Shown here one piece after another: positions 1-8,436 of a stretch of DNA of 64,000 nucleotides (its first letter is position 1; every line of letters begins with the position of its first letter). The stretch covers positions 124,001 through 188,000 of the forward strand of contig NZ_CZJT01000079.1 in the NCBI RefSeq assembly GCF_900010755.1, read 5' to 3'. This DNA comes from Paeniglutamicibacter antarcticus. GTDB lineage: Bacteria > Actinomycetota > Actinomycetes > Actinomycetales > Micrococcaceae. Both the position numbers and the translations under genes were made by a program. The notes below the pieces were generated by a model. It was not told the origin of the DNA. It did no database searches and saw nothing but the letters and a program-made list of their open reading frames with translations.

Positions 1-317
1 TTTGAGCGTCGATCGTTGGGATCGGCACAGCGTTCGACGAACCCGCCCTTTTCGAGTTGGTCGACCAACGGCACGATCTGGCTCGGGTCCAGCGAAAGGA
101 ATTCCGCCAGTTCGCGCTGGGTCGGGGACAGGTCGCTGCAGGCAAGGGACAGCACCGAATAGGAGCGGACCTTCAACCCCAGCGGTGCCAGTAGTGCGTT
201 GGCGCGCGCCGAGCCCAGGGAGCGCGTCCGTGCTGCGAGGAACTCGATTTCCCCCGCCAATTCGCAACCCAGGAATCGGTCAATCCCGGTGGCTATGGTG
301 CTCGACTTGGGTGACAT
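1..317 (-). CDS. MarR family transcriptional regulator (C-terminus beyond window)
   Basis: Reading leftwards from ATG at 317, the protein starts MSPKSSTIATGIDRFLGCEL and continues into a winged-helix region with TQRELAEFLSLDPSQIVPLV as the recognition helix area and GGFVERCADPNDRR as the wing, which is the typical MarR layout of one-component repressors that sense small organic ligands. The gene is cut by the window edge after about 105 codons, so the C-terminal dimerisation helix is not visible. It is divergent from the SDR-led catabolic operon at 450, and the 132-bp spacer carries an inverted repeat over that operon's promoter. It probably represses this cluster and is released by the substrate or its CoA ester. 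The family call is firm; the ligand is unknown. Confidence 0.85.
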   Translation of the reverse strand, partial: MSPKSSTIATGIDRFLGCELAGEIEFLAARTRSLGSARANALLAPLGLKVRSYSVLSLACSDLSPTQRELAEFLSLDPSQIVPLVDQLEKGGFVERCADPNDRRS

Positions 318-344
318 GAGGGCAGCTCCCGCGTATTGGTGAAA

Positions 345-383
345 AACTTAATCGTTGACTTTTTCAAGAGTTTAAGTTGTTAT
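345..383 (+). promoter_or_regulatory. Promoter and MarR-type operator of the SDR operon
   Basis: TTGACT (355-360), a 17-nt spacer and TGTTAT (378-383) form a plausible sigma-70 promoter for the operon starting at 450. TTGACTTTTTCAA (355-367) is an interrupted inverted repeat (TTGA/TCAA) overlying the -35 box, and AACTTAA (345-351) with TTAAGTT (372-378) form outer arms on nearly the same axis. The same core recurs at 4110-4122. Assignment to the adjacent MarR protein is inferred. Confidence 0.5.
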
Positions 384-449
384 GTATCTAAGCAAGGTTC
401 CCATGAGCAAGGCCAATGGGGCAACAGACAACTTATGAGGGAGTGCATC

Positions 450-1382
450 GTGTCGCTTGAAGGAAAAGTAGCAATTGTCACCGGCAGCGGACGCGGCCTG
501 GGTTTGAGCTACGCACAGGAACTGGCCCGACAGGGCGCGGCGGTTGTCATCAACGACGTTGATTCCGGCGTCGCTGCCGAGGCCGTCGAGTCGATCACCG
601 CCGCGGGCGGTCGTGCGGTTGCTGTCGTCGCGCCGGTTGGAAGCTCCGAAACCGCCGCTGAACTGGTCAAGGCGGCCGTCGAGCACTTCGGACGCCTTGA
701 CATCCTGGTCACCAACGCCGGCGTGCTGCGCGACAAGTCGATCCTGAAAATGACCGACGAAGACTTCGACTTGGTCATCAACGTTCACCTGCGTGGCACC
801 TTCACCTGCGTCCGCGAAGCCTACGGCTACTTCAAGGAAAACGGCATCGCCGGGCGCATCATCGCCATCGGCTCGCCCACCGGCCAGCGCGGCAACTTCG
901 GCCAGACCAACTACGCCGCAGCTAAGGCCGGCATCGTGGGCATGGTGCGCACCTGGGCGCTGGAGATGAAGCGTTCGGGCGTCACCGTCAACGCTGTCAT
1001 CCCCGTTGCGGCAACCGCCATGACCAAGACCGTCCCGTACTTCGCCAAGGCCGTCGAGGCCGATGAGCGCGGCGAGGCAATGCCCGATTTCTTCCGCAAG
1101 ACTCTCGGCTTCGGCACCGCAGACGACGTGGCAGGCCTGATTGCCTACCTCGCCTCGGATGCCGCAGGCAACATCAACGGCCAGGCCATCGGCGCCGGTG
1201 GGGACCGCCTGCAGCTCTGGAGCCACCCGGAAGCAGTGGTCACCGAATACCATGACGGCGGCTGGGACTACGAGGCCATGAACGCGAACTTCGCTTCGCT
1301 CTTTGGCCAAAAGCTACAGTCCGTGGGCGAGCATTTCCCGGAGCTCCCCGCCGAATTGCAGCCAGTACCGGCAGCCAAGTAG
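450..1382 (+). CDS. SDR family 3-hydroxyacyl-CoA-type dehydrogenase
   Basis: A 310-aa short-chain dehydrogenase/reductase. The N-terminal Rossmann motif TGSGRGLG follows VSLEGKVAIV, then NAG, and the catalytic Ser plus YAAAK (Tyr-x3-Lys) in the stretch IIAIGSPTGQRGNFG...YAAAK. The extended C-terminus resembles the (3R)-hydroxyacyl-CoA dehydrogenase domain of multifunctional enzyme type 2. GTG at 450 was chosen because GAGGGA lies 6 nt upstream; an in-frame ATG at 435 lacks a ribosome site. It is the first gene of a tight operon with an amidohydrolase, an acyl-CoA dehydrogenase and a MaoC hydratase, so oxidation of a beta-hydroxyacyl-CoA (or an alicyclic alcohol) with NAD is likely. The exact substrate is not deducible. 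Confidence 0.85.
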   Translation: MSLEGKVAIVTGSGRGLGLSYAQELARQGAAVVINDVDSGVAAEAVESITAAGGRAVAVVAPVGSSETAAELVKAAVEHFGRLDILVTNAGVLRDKSILKMTDEDFDLVINVHLRGTFTCVREAYGYFKENGIAGRIIAIGSPTGQRGNFGQTNYAAAKAGIVGMVRTWALEMKRSGVTVNAVIPVAATAMTKTVPYFAKAVEADERGEAMPDFFRKTLGFGTADDVAGLIAYLASDAAGNINGQAIGAGGDRLQLWSHPEAVVTEYHDGGWDYEAMNANFASLFGQKLQSVGEHFPELPAELQPVPAAK

Positions 1383-1395
1383 AAACCCCGGAATC

Positions 1396-2289
1396 ATGGG
1401 CATCAAATACGAATCGCGGATAGATCTCGCGTCCATCACCGCCATCGACATGCACGTGCACCTGGAGGTTGATACCTGCGGCCACAAGGCCATGCCGGAA
1501 GACCTCTTCGAAGCTTCGGCCGCCTACTTCAAGTCCGCCGAGCGGACCCCGTCGGTGGATCGGATCGCGGAGGTTTACCGCGAGGCGAAGATGGCCGCGG
1601 TGCTGTTCACCGTCGATGCCCGCACGGCACTGGGACATGAGCCGAACTCGATCGACGACCTGGTCGCCGGGGCCGCGCGGAACAACGACGTGTTGATTCC
1701 GTTCGGCTCCGTGGACCCCCGCACCGGGGAAGCGGCAATTCTTGAGGTGCGCCGCCAAGCCAACGAACTCGGCGTGCGCGGCTTCAAGTTCCACCCCTCG
1801 CTGCAGGGATTCGATCCCTCGTCGGCGGAGTTCTATCCACTGTGGGCAGCGCTGGAGGAACTCGGGTTGCCGTGCATCTTCCACACCGGCCAGAACGGCA
1901 TGGGCGCCGGGCTTCCCGGCGGGCGCGGCATCAAGCTGCGCTACTCGAACCCGCTGCTGCTCGACGACGTCGCCGCCGACTTCCCGAATCTCACCATCAT
2001 CATGGCCCATCCCTCGGTGCCGTGGCAGGACGAGGCAAACTCGATCGCCACCCACAAGGCCAATGTCTTCATTGACCTTTCGGGCTGGAGCCCCAAGTAC
2101 TTCCCGGCCTCGCTGGTGAAACTGAGCAACAACGTGCTTTCCTCCAAGGTGCTCTTCGGCACCGACTACCCGCTGATCACCCCGGAGAAGTGGCTCGGCG
2201 CCTTCGCCGAACTGCCGCTGAAGGACGAGGTCCGCCCGCTGATCCTCAAGGGCAACGCGGTGCGGGTTCTGGGGCTGGGTAAGCCGTGA
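1396..2289 (+). CDS. Amidohydrolase-2 family protein (ACMSD-like metal hydrolase/decarboxylase)
   Basis: A 297-aa TIM-barrel amidohydrolase (amidohydro_2 / ACMSD group). Visible metal-site motifs are HVH in AIDMHVHLE near the N-terminus, FKFHPSLQGF, IFHTG, IMAHPS and the terminal Asp in LFGTDYP. Family members hydrolyse lactones or ring C-C bonds, hydrate, or decarboxylate aromatic and alicyclic acids. ATG at 1396 lies 13 nt after the SDR stop and has only a weak ribosome site, suggesting coupling. Its presence among CoA-ester enzymes is unusual for plain beta-oxidation and points to a ring-opening or decarboxylation step. The reaction is not predictable from sequence alone. Confidence 0.8.
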   Translation: MGIKYESRIDLASITAIDMHVHLEVDTCGHKAMPEDLFEASAAYFKSAERTPSVDRIAEVYREAKMAAVLFTVDARTALGHEPNSIDDLVAGAARNNDVLIPFGSVDPRTGEAAILEVRRQANELGVRGFKFHPSLQGFDPSSAEFYPLWAALEELGLPCIFHTGQNGMGAGLPGGRGIKLRYSNPLLLDDVAADFPNLTIIMAHPSVPWQDEANSIATHKANVFIDLSGWSPKYFPASLVKLSNNVLSSKVLFGTDYPLITPEKWLGAFAELPLKDEVRPLILKGNAVRVLGLGKP

Positions 2290-3473
2290 CCGACTTCTAC
2301 CCGAGCGACCAGTATGGGTTTGCCAGGCTGCTCACCGACGCCGAACGCGCGGCCCTGTTGCGCTTGCGCGCGGTGCTGGACAATCGTGTGCGCCCCCTCG
2401 TGAACGAGTATTGGGAGCGCGGAGAGTTTCCCGAGCAGATCATCGACCCGCTGGTGGATCTGGGCATGATGGAACCCGCCGAGGTGTTGGCCGCCGCCGA
2501 GAAGGTTCGTGGTCTTTTCGGGGGGTTCAGGAACTTCGAGCTTGCCCGGGTGGATGCCTCCGTGGTGACCTTCTACAACGCCCAGTCCGGTCTCTTCCGC
2601 ACCACGGTGAACCTCGGAGGTAGCCCCGAGCAGGTAGCTGAGCTGGACCCGAGGATCGCGTCCTACGAGTACAAGGGCGTCTTTGCGCTCACCGAACCGG
2701 ACCACGGCTCGGACATCGCCGGGGGACTGGAAACGAAGGCCGCGTTCGTGGCCGACGATGCGGGCGGGCACTGGGTCATCAGCGGCGCCAAGCGCTGGAT
2801 CGGCGGAGCGGCCCAGGCGGACGTGCTCGCGGTCTTCGCGCGCGACAGCGCGGACGCCAAGGTCAAGTGCTTCCTGGTGCCCACCGACTCACCGGGCGTC
2901 AAGCTGAGCAAGATCGAACGCAAGACCAGCCTGCGGATCATGCAGAATGCCGACATAGAACTGATCGACGTCAAGGTCCCCGCCTCGGCGCGATTGGCCA
3001 ACATCAACTCGTTCGCCGACGTAGCTGCCTGCCTGCGCAACATGCGCTCGGATGTCGCCTGGATTGCCGCCGGACAGTCCGCCGGCGCCTATGAGGCGGC
3101 CCTGAAGTACGTCTCCGAGCGCCACCAATTCGGCAAGCCGTTGGCTTCGTTCCAGCTGATCCAGGAAAAGCTGGCCCGAATGCTCACCAACGTCACGGCG
3201 TCCCTGGCCATGGTGGTCAGCCTGACCCAGGCGCAGGACGAGGGCATCTATGTGGACGAGAATTCCGCGATGGCCAAGATGTTCACCGCCCGGATGCTGC
3301 GCGAAACCGCGGCGCTGGCACGGGAGGTCTGCGGGGGCAACGGCATCGTGCTTGATTACGACGTCGCCCGATTCCATGCTGACGCCGAAGCCATTTATTC
3401 ATACGAGGGCACCGACGAGATCAATGCGTTGATCCTGGGCCGCGCCATCACCGGCATCGGGGCCTTCCGCTAG
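2286..3473 (+). CDS. Acyl-CoA dehydrogenase, glutaryl-CoA-dehydrogenase-like
   Basis: A 395-aa flavoprotein of the acyl-CoA dehydrogenase family. The FAD-domain signature FALTEPDHGSD is present, and the C-terminal stretch YEGTDEINALILGRAITG carries the catalytic-base Glu. The ending closely matches the pattern of glutaryl-CoA dehydrogenases, so a dicarboxylic or branched acyl-CoA substrate is possible. It would transfer electrons to ETF while introducing a 2,3-double bond. The GTG start overlaps the amidohydrolase stop (GTGA), showing translational coupling. It is followed by the MaoC hydratase that would take its product. Confidence 0.88.
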   Translation: MTDFYPSDQYGFARLLTDAERAALLRLRAVLDNRVRPLVNEYWERGEFPEQIIDPLVDLGMMEPAEVLAAAEKVRGLFGGFRNFELARVDASVVTFYNAQSGLFRTTVNLGGSPEQVAELDPRIASYEYKGVFALTEPDHGSDIAGGLETKAAFVADDAGGHWVISGAKRWIGGAAQADVLAVFARDSADAKVKCFLVPTDSPGVKLSKIERKTSLRIMQNADIELIDVKVPASARLANINSFADVAACLRNMRSDVAWIAAGQSAGAYEAALKYVSERHQFGKPLASFQLIQEKLARMLTNVTASLAMVVSLTQAQDEGIYVDENSAMAKMFTARMLRETAALAREVCGGNGIVLDYDVARFHADAEAIYSYEGTDEINALILGRAITGIGAFR

Positions 3474-3541
3474 GGGCCCGGCACTACCTGTTTGTTTTTC
3501 ACGCACACCAAGACCGATCACCTTTAAAAGGAGTACCCACC

Positions 3542-3997
3542 ATGGGCCAGACAGTTCTTTCCTACGAGCAGCTTGCAACCGCTGCCGGCACCGACCTTGG
3601 CTACAGCGACTACCGCGTGGTCACCCAGAACCAGGTCAACACGTTCGCCGACGCAACGGATGACCACCAGTGGATCCACACCGACCCGGAAAAGGCCAAG
3701 GATGGCCCGTTCGGCGGTCCGATCGCCCACGGATACCTCTCGCTGAGCCTGCAGATCGCCTTCTGGTCCGAGCTCTTCGACGTCACCGGCGTTTCCACTC
3801 GCGTGAACTACGGCCTGGAGAAGGTCCGATTCCCCGCCCCGGTTCCTGTGGGAGCCAACATTCGCATGAAGGCCACCATTGCCGAGGTGGAGGAAGTCAA
3901 GGGCGGCTACCAGATTGCCGTCGACCAGGTGGTCGAGGTCGAAGGCGCCGCAAAACCGTCGGTCGTTTCGCGCGGCATCTACCGTTTCTACGCCTAA
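3542..3997 (+). CDS. MaoC-like (NodN/HtdZ-type) enoyl-CoA hydratase
   Basis: A 151-aa single hot-dog-fold MaoC dehydratase. The active-site segment FADATDDHQWIH followed by GPFGGPIAHG matches the NodN/Rv0130-type R-specific hydratases, with Asp and His as the catalytic pair. A strong AAAGGAG lies at 3527-3533 before the ATG. It is the last gene of the operon (68-nt gap after the acyl-CoA dehydrogenase) and should hydrate the enoyl-CoA to a (3R)-hydroxyacyl-CoA, which the SDR at the operon head could oxidise. Together the three enzymes make a complete R-handed beta-oxidation spiral apart from the thiolase. Confidence 0.88.
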   Translation: MGQTVLSYEQLATAAGTDLGYSDYRVVTQNQVNTFADATDDHQWIHTDPEKAKDGPFGGPIAHGYLSLSLQIAFWSELFDVTGVSTRVNYGLEKVRFPAPVPVGANIRMKATIAEVEEVKGGYQIAVDQVVEVEGAAKPSVVSRGIYRFYA

Positions 3998-4104
3998 ACC
4001 GCGGTTCTGCGTCCGGGGTGCACCACGGGGTGGCCCCGGTCGTTGGCGTGCCCTGGTGCTTCTTTTGGGAGGTGGTTCCAGGCGCATGAAAACAACGAAA
4101 ATAA

Positions 4105-4138
4105 AACCATTGATTTTTTCAACGGTTGCAATTAGATT
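4105..4138 (+). promoter_or_regulatory. Promoter and operator of the ABC importer operon
   Basis: AACCATTGA (4105-4113), five T and TCAACGGTT (4119-4127) form an interrupted palindrome with 8 of 9 arm positions paired. It overlaps TTGATT (4110-4115), which with a 17-nt spacer precedes TAGATT (4133-4138), a plausible promoter for the gene at 4220. The 13-bp core differs by one base from the core at 355-367, so both operons probably answer to the same MarR regulator. Confidence 0.5.
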
Positions 4139-4219
4139 GAATCCTGTGGCGCTGGTCACATGTTCTTGGCGGATGGGGTAGTGACTCCGGAACCGCATCA
4201 CAATCACTCAGGAGAAGTC

Positions 4220-5209
4220 ATGAAGAAGCAATTCACCGCGATTATCACCGGGGCAACACTTGCCGCCTTCGCACTGACAGGCTGTGCCGGTGGTTCCCCG
4301 TCCGGACAGGCGGCAACCGAAGCGGCTGCGTCCGGTTCGGCGGGGCTGACCAAGGTAGTCGTGGGTGTCCTTCCCATCGCACCATCTGTCGCGGTGAAGT
4401 ACGGAGTCGACAAGGGCATCTTTGAAAAGCATGGCCTCGACGTCGAATTCACCACCAGTTCCGCAGGCGCCGCCATGCTTCCGGCGGTTTCCACCGGAGA
4501 CCTGAACTTCGCGGTTGGCAACCCGCTCTCGGTGCTCACGGCCGTGGACAAGGGCTTGGACATGAAAATCGTCACCGGCTACTCGAACTCCAAGGCCGAG
4601 GGCGATGACATCAACGGTGTGGTTACCCGCGCCGATTCGGGTGTCAATACTTTCGCCGACCTCGTCGGCAAAACCACATCCGTCAATGCACTCAAGACGC
4701 AGGGCGACCTGACCATCATGGAATCGGCGGCCATTGACGGCGCCGACCCGGCGGCACTGAAGTTTAGTGAAATGCCGTTCCCGGACATGGAAGCTCAGCT
4801 GGAACGCAAGAATGTTGATGCGATTTGGGTTCCGGAACCGTTCCTCTCCAAGGCTCTTGCCAACAAGGAGAACAAACTGGTTGGCTACCCGAACCAGAAG
4901 GCAATCCCGGGCCTGCCGACCATGGTGAGTTTCACCAGTGGCAAGTTCGCCCAGGAAAAGCCTGAGGTGGTGGCCGACTTCAAGGCGGCAATGACCGAGA
5001 CGCTCGCAGCCGCCGAGGCCGATCAGGCCGGGGCAAAGGCATTGCTGCCGGAGTTCATGAAGATGGATGCCGCGGTTGCCAAGAACCTCAAGATGGAAAC
5101 TTGGGACGGAACAGTTCCGGCAGCCCAGCTTGATGCGCTCGGCCAGCTCGCGGCCAAGCACGGATTCCTCTCCAAGGTCCCCGATGTCGCGGGCCTGACC
5201 ATCAAGTAA
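4220..5209 (+). CDS. ABC transporter substrate-binding lipoprotein, NitT/TauT (SsuA-like) type
   Basis: A 329-aa secreted lipoprotein. Lys-rich start, hydrophobic core and lipobox LTGC (Cys about residue 22), then a linker rich in Ala/Ser/Gly. The mature part (VVVGVLPIAPSVAVKYGVDK, LPAVSTGDLNFAVGNP) is an NMT1/SsuA-type periplasmic-binding fold for aromatic sulfonates, nitrate, taurine or aromatic/alicyclic acids. GGAGA at 4211-4215 precedes the ATG at 4220. It heads an operon with an acyl-CoA synthetase, two permeases and an ATPase. With the upstream catabolic genes this suggests a carboxylate ligand rather than a sulfonate. Confidence 0.88.
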   Translation: MKKQFTAIITGATLAAFALTGCAGGSPSGQAATEAAASGSAGLTKVVVGVLPIAPSVAVKYGVDKGIFEKHGLDVEFTTSSAGAAMLPAVSTGDLNFAVGNPLSVLTAVDKGLDMKIVTGYSNSKAEGDDINGVVTRADSGVNTFADLVGKTTSVNALKTQGDLTIMESAAIDGADPAALKFSEMPFPDMEAQLERKNVDAIWVPEPFLSKALANKENKLVGYPNQKAIPGLPTMVSFTSGKFAQEKPEVVADFKAAMTETLAAAEADQAGAKALLPEFMKMDAAVAKNLKMETWDGTVPAAQLDALGQLAAKHGFLSKVPDVAGLTIK

Positions 5210-5228
5210 TCAAGAACGCTAGAAACCG

Positions 5229-5254
5229 GTGTGCCGGCCCGCGGGCCGGCACAC
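5229..5254. repeat. Perfect 26-bp GC palindrome in the importer operon
   Basis: GTGTGCCGGCCCG (5229-5241) is followed directly by its exact reverse complement (5242-5254). As RNA it folds into a very stable hairpin between the binding-protein stop and the ribosome site of the acyl-CoA synthetase. There is no T-run, so it is more likely an attenuator or 3'-end stabiliser that keeps binding-protein mRNA in excess, as is common behind binding-protein genes of ABC operons. Confidence 0.6.
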
Positions 5255-5267
5255 AAGAAAGGCACCA

Positions 5268-6821
5268 ATGCTGAACCAAGGGCTTGGCAGTTGGATCCAC
5301 AAGCGACGCATCAAGTCGACGGATCGGACGGCCATCATCAACGGCGATATGTCCCTAAGCTATGCCGAACTAGCGGTGCGCGTCGACCGGTTGGCCAACG
5401 CACTGAGTGAGTTGGGCGTGCAGAAAGGTTCGCGCGTCGCCTACCTAGGAAACAACCATCCGGCATTCCTGGAAACCCTTTTCGCCTGCGGCAGCATCGG
5501 TGCCATTTTTGTTCCACTGAACACCAGGTTGGCCCCGCGAGAACTGAACTACGCGCTGAATGACTCTGGCAGCACAGTGCTCATCAACCCGGCTTCCCTC
5601 GAAGACCTGGCGACGGCCTCCGTGCCGCAGAGCCTCGTTGAGCAACGGTTGGTGGTGGAGGATGTTCCGGGTGCAGACTCGGCCTACGAACGTGCGCTTG
5701 CCGCCGCGAGCACCGAGCGCCACGATGCCGCGGTGGGTCTGGAAGACCCTGCCATCATCCTGTACACCTCCGGAACTACCGGCCAGCCCAAGGGTGCCGT
5801 GCTGACCCACGGCAACATGACGTGGAATTCCTTCAACGTCATCATCGATTACGACGTCACTAGCGACGCTCGGGCACTGTTGATTGCCCCGATGTTCCAC
5901 GTCGCGTCCTTGGGCATGGGTGCACTTCCGACGCTGCTCAAGGGCGGAACCTTGGTGCTGCAGGATCGTTTCGAACCCTCCGCGGTGCTTGAAGCCATCG
6001 AGAAGCATTCGATCACCTCGCTCTCCGGGGTTCCCACCACGTTCCAGATGCTTGCCGAACATCCGGCGTGGGCCGGGGCCGACATTTCCTCGCTGCGCAT
6101 GCTCACCTGCGGCGGCTCTGCCGTGCCCGTGCGGGTGCTCGATGCCTACGAAGAACGCGGCTTGGGGTTCTCCGGAGGCTACGGCATGACGGAAACCGCG
6201 CCCGGGGCCACTTCGCTGCAGGCCGAGAGTTCTCGCGAAAAGATGGGTTCGGCCGGTTTGCCGCACTACTTCACGGACATCCAAATCATGGATCCGCTGG
6301 GAAACATCCTTCCGGCCGGGGAGGTGGGGGAGATCCTCATTTCGGGCCCCAATGTGATCCGGGAATACTGGAACCGGCCTGAGGCCAGTGCCGAGGCCTT
6401 CGCCGAAGGCTCATGGCTCCGTTCAGGAGACATGGGCTATCTCGATGATGAAGGATTCCTCTTCATCTCCGACAGGCTCAAGGACATGATCATCTCCGGC
6501 GGCGAAAACATCTACCCGGCAGAAGTTGAGCAGGCCATCATGCAGCTCGACTCGGTGTCGGCAGTCGCCGTCATCGGGATCCCCGATCCCAAATGGGGTG
6601 AGGTGCCCCGGGCCGTGGTGGTGCCGGCAGAGGGCATGCAGGTGACCGACGCCGAAATCGTTGAACACCTCACCGGACTGTTGGCCCGCTACAAGATTCC
6701 GCGTTCGGTGGTGATCGCCGAGGAACTGCCGCGCACGGCAAGCGGCAAGATCCGTAAGGCGGACCTGCGCATGACCTATGGCGGAAAAATCGCCACCGAC
6801 CAATTGCTTCACAGAGGGTGA
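5268..6821 (+). CDS. Acyl-CoA synthetase (AMP-forming)
   Basis: A 517-aa ANL-superfamily ligase. The P-loop motif YTSGTTGQPKG, the adenine-binding segment GYGMTETAPG, the hinge GDMGYLDDEGFLFISDR and the C-terminal catalytic Lys in ELPRTASGKIRK are all present and full length. It activates a carboxylic acid with ATP and CoA. ATG at 5268 has AAGAAAGG upstream. Being placed inside the importer operon, between binding protein and permeases, suggests vectorial activation of the imported acid, feeding the CoA-ester enzymes encoded at 450-3997. Confidence 0.9.
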   Translation: MLNQGLGSWIHKRRIKSTDRTAIINGDMSLSYAELAVRVDRLANALSELGVQKGSRVAYLGNNHPAFLETLFACGSIGAIFVPLNTRLAPRELNYALNDSGSTVLINPASLEDLATASVPQSLVEQRLVVEDVPGADSAYERALAAASTERHDAAVGLEDPAIILYTSGTTGQPKGAVLTHGNMTWNSFNVIIDYDVTSDARALLIAPMFHVASLGMGALPTLLKGGTLVLQDRFEPSAVLEAIEKHSITSLSGVPTTFQMLAEHPAWAGADISSLRMLTCGGSAVPVRVLDAYEERGLGFSGGYGMTETAPGATSLQAESSREKMGSAGLPHYFTDIQIMDPLGNILPAGEVGEILISGPNVIREYWNRPEASAEAFAEGSWLRSGDMGYLDDEGFLFISDRLKDMIISGGENIYPAEVEQAIMQLDSVSAVAVIGIPDPKWGEVPRAVVVPAEGMQVTDAEIVEHLTGLLARYKIPRSVVIAEELPRTASGKIRKADLRMTYGGKIATDQLLHRG

Positions 6822-6826
6822 CAGTG

Positions 6827-7666
6827 ATGACTGAGGTAGTTCAAGAAAGACCGCGGGCCAAAAGCCTTTCCAGGTCGCCGCGCGTGAAGTCCAAGGGATT
6901 GCCGAAGCCAGTGTTGGGTTTGATTGGTGTGCTGGTGTTCCTGGCGCTGTGGGAATTGATGCCGGTGCTGGGCATCGTGAAGGCCAAGTACCTGCCGCCG
7001 GCCTCCGAGGTCCTGACGGCCCTGGTCGCGGACCTGGGCATGACGGCTTTCTGGGTTGCCGTGGGTGAGACCATGACGGCCTGGGCCCTTGGCCTGGCGA
7101 TTGCCGTGGTGCTTGGCTTGGTGTTGGGCTTGGTGATTGGCATGTCCCCGTTCCTGCGCCGCTTCACCAACTCCACGATCGAGTTCCTGCGTCCGATTCC
7201 CTCGGTGGCGTTGATTCCTTTGGCGGTGCTGCTGTTCGGGATGAAGATCGAATCCTCGCTGTTGCTGATCGTTTACGCGTGCTTCTGGCAGGTGCTGATC
7301 CAGGTGCTCTACGGGGTGGCCGATGTGGATAACGTGGCGATGCAGACGGCCCGTTCCTACGGTTTCTCCTACTGGCAGCGCGTGCGTGATGTGGTCTTCC
7401 CGACCATGCTTCCCTACCTGATGACCGGCATCCGGCTGGCCGCCTCGGTGGCCCTGATCCTGGCGATCACCGCGGAACTGCTCATCGGTTCACCCGGATT
7501 GGGCAACGAAATCACGCTGGCGCAATCCGGCGGCGCCATTGCCGGGATGTATGCGTTGATCCTGGCCACCGGATTCCTGGGCGTGGGGATCAACGGGGTC
7601 ACCCGTGTGGTTGAAAAACGCGTGCTGTCCTGGCACCCGTCCATCCGTGGGGAGGTAACGCCGTGA
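6827..7666 (+). CDS. ABC transporter permease, NitT/TauT type (first subunit)
   Basis: A 279-aa integral membrane protein with a short basic cytoplasmic leader and about six hydrophobic segments. The EAA-loop region ARSYGFSYWQRVRDVVFPTMLPYL is typical of SsuC/TauC-like permeases. ATG 6827 is preferred because AGAGG sits 9 nt upstream; a GTG at 6818 overlaps the synthetase stop but would have no spacing to that site. It overlaps the next permease by four bases (GTGA). Confidence 0.88.
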   Translation: MTEVVQERPRAKSLSRSPRVKSKGLPKPVLGLIGVLVFLALWELMPVLGIVKAKYLPPASEVLTALVADLGMTAFWVAVGETMTAWALGLAIAVVLGLVLGLVIGMSPFLRRFTNSTIEFLRPIPSVALIPLAVLLFGMKIESSLLLIVYACFWQVLIQVLYGVADVDNVAMQTARSYGFSYWQRVRDVVFPTMLPYLMTGIRLAASVALILAITAELLIGSPGLGNEITLAQSGGAIAGMYALILATGFLGVGINGVTRVVEKRVLSWHPSIRGEVTP

Positions 7667-8436
7667 AAACGTTGAAGTCCCTTGGCTACCTGCTGACACT
7701 TCCACTGATCCTGCTGGCCTGGTGGTGGATTGCCACCTCCGGTGCCGCGAACTTCTTTGTCCCGACCCCGGCCAAGCTGGCCGAAACGTTCATTGACACG
7801 TGGATGGGCGAAAAACTGCTCACCGATGTGTTGCCCAGCGTGATCCGCCTGGTGGTGGGCGTGCTGGCCGCGATCGTGCTGGGCATCGGATTGGGTTTGG
7901 CCGTCGGGTTGAATCGCACCATGCGTGCGGTGACCGAGCCGGTGTTCGAATTCTTCCGGGCACTGCCGCCACCGGTGTTGGTGCCGGTGCTGATGCTGCT
8001 GGTGGGCATCAACGACGGCATGAAAATCGCCGTCATCATCTCCGGCTGCATCTGGCCGGTGCTGCTGAACACCATCGAGGCTGTGCGATCCATCGACCCG
8101 GTGCAAAATGAAACAAGCCGTTCCTACGGGATCTCGGGTTTGAGCCGCATTCGCTACCAGGTGTTGCCCTCGGCGACCCCGACGATCATGGCCGGGGTGC
8201 GCCAGTGCCTGTCCATCGGGTTGATCCTCATGGTCATCTCCGAAATGTTTGCCTCGTCCTCCGGGTTGGGGTTCACGATCGTGCAGTTCCAGCGTTCCTT
8301 CGCCGTTCCCGAAATGTGGTCCGGCATCGTGGTGCTGGGCCTGATCGGCGTGGCCTTGTCCTTTATCTTCCAATGGTGTGAACGACGCGTCTTGCGTTGG
8401 TACCACGGCCTGAAAGAGGTTGAAAATGCAGTCTAA
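7663..8436 (+). CDS. ABC transporter permease, NitT/TauT type (second subunit)
   Basis: A 257-aa membrane protein of the same family as its neighbour but clearly distinct in sequence. The EAA loop is in SRSYGISGLSRIRYQVLPSA. GTG at 7663 has GGGGAGG upstream and overlaps the preceding stop. Two different permeases imply a heterodimeric channel, whereas most NitT/TauT importers use one permease as a homodimer. It overlaps the ATPase gene start. Confidence 0.88.
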   Translation: MKTLKSLGYLLTLPLILLAWWWIATSGAANFFVPTPAKLAETFIDTWMGEKLLTDVLPSVIRLVVGVLAAIVLGIGLGLAVGLNRTMRAVTEPVFEFFRALPPPVLVPVLMLLVGINDGMKIAVIISGCIWPVLLNTIEAVRSIDPVQNETSRSYGISGLSRIRYQVLPSATPTIMAGVRQCLSIGLILMVISEMFASSSGLGFTIVQFQRSFAVPEMWSGIVVLGLIGVALSFIFQWCERRVLRWYHGLKEVENAV

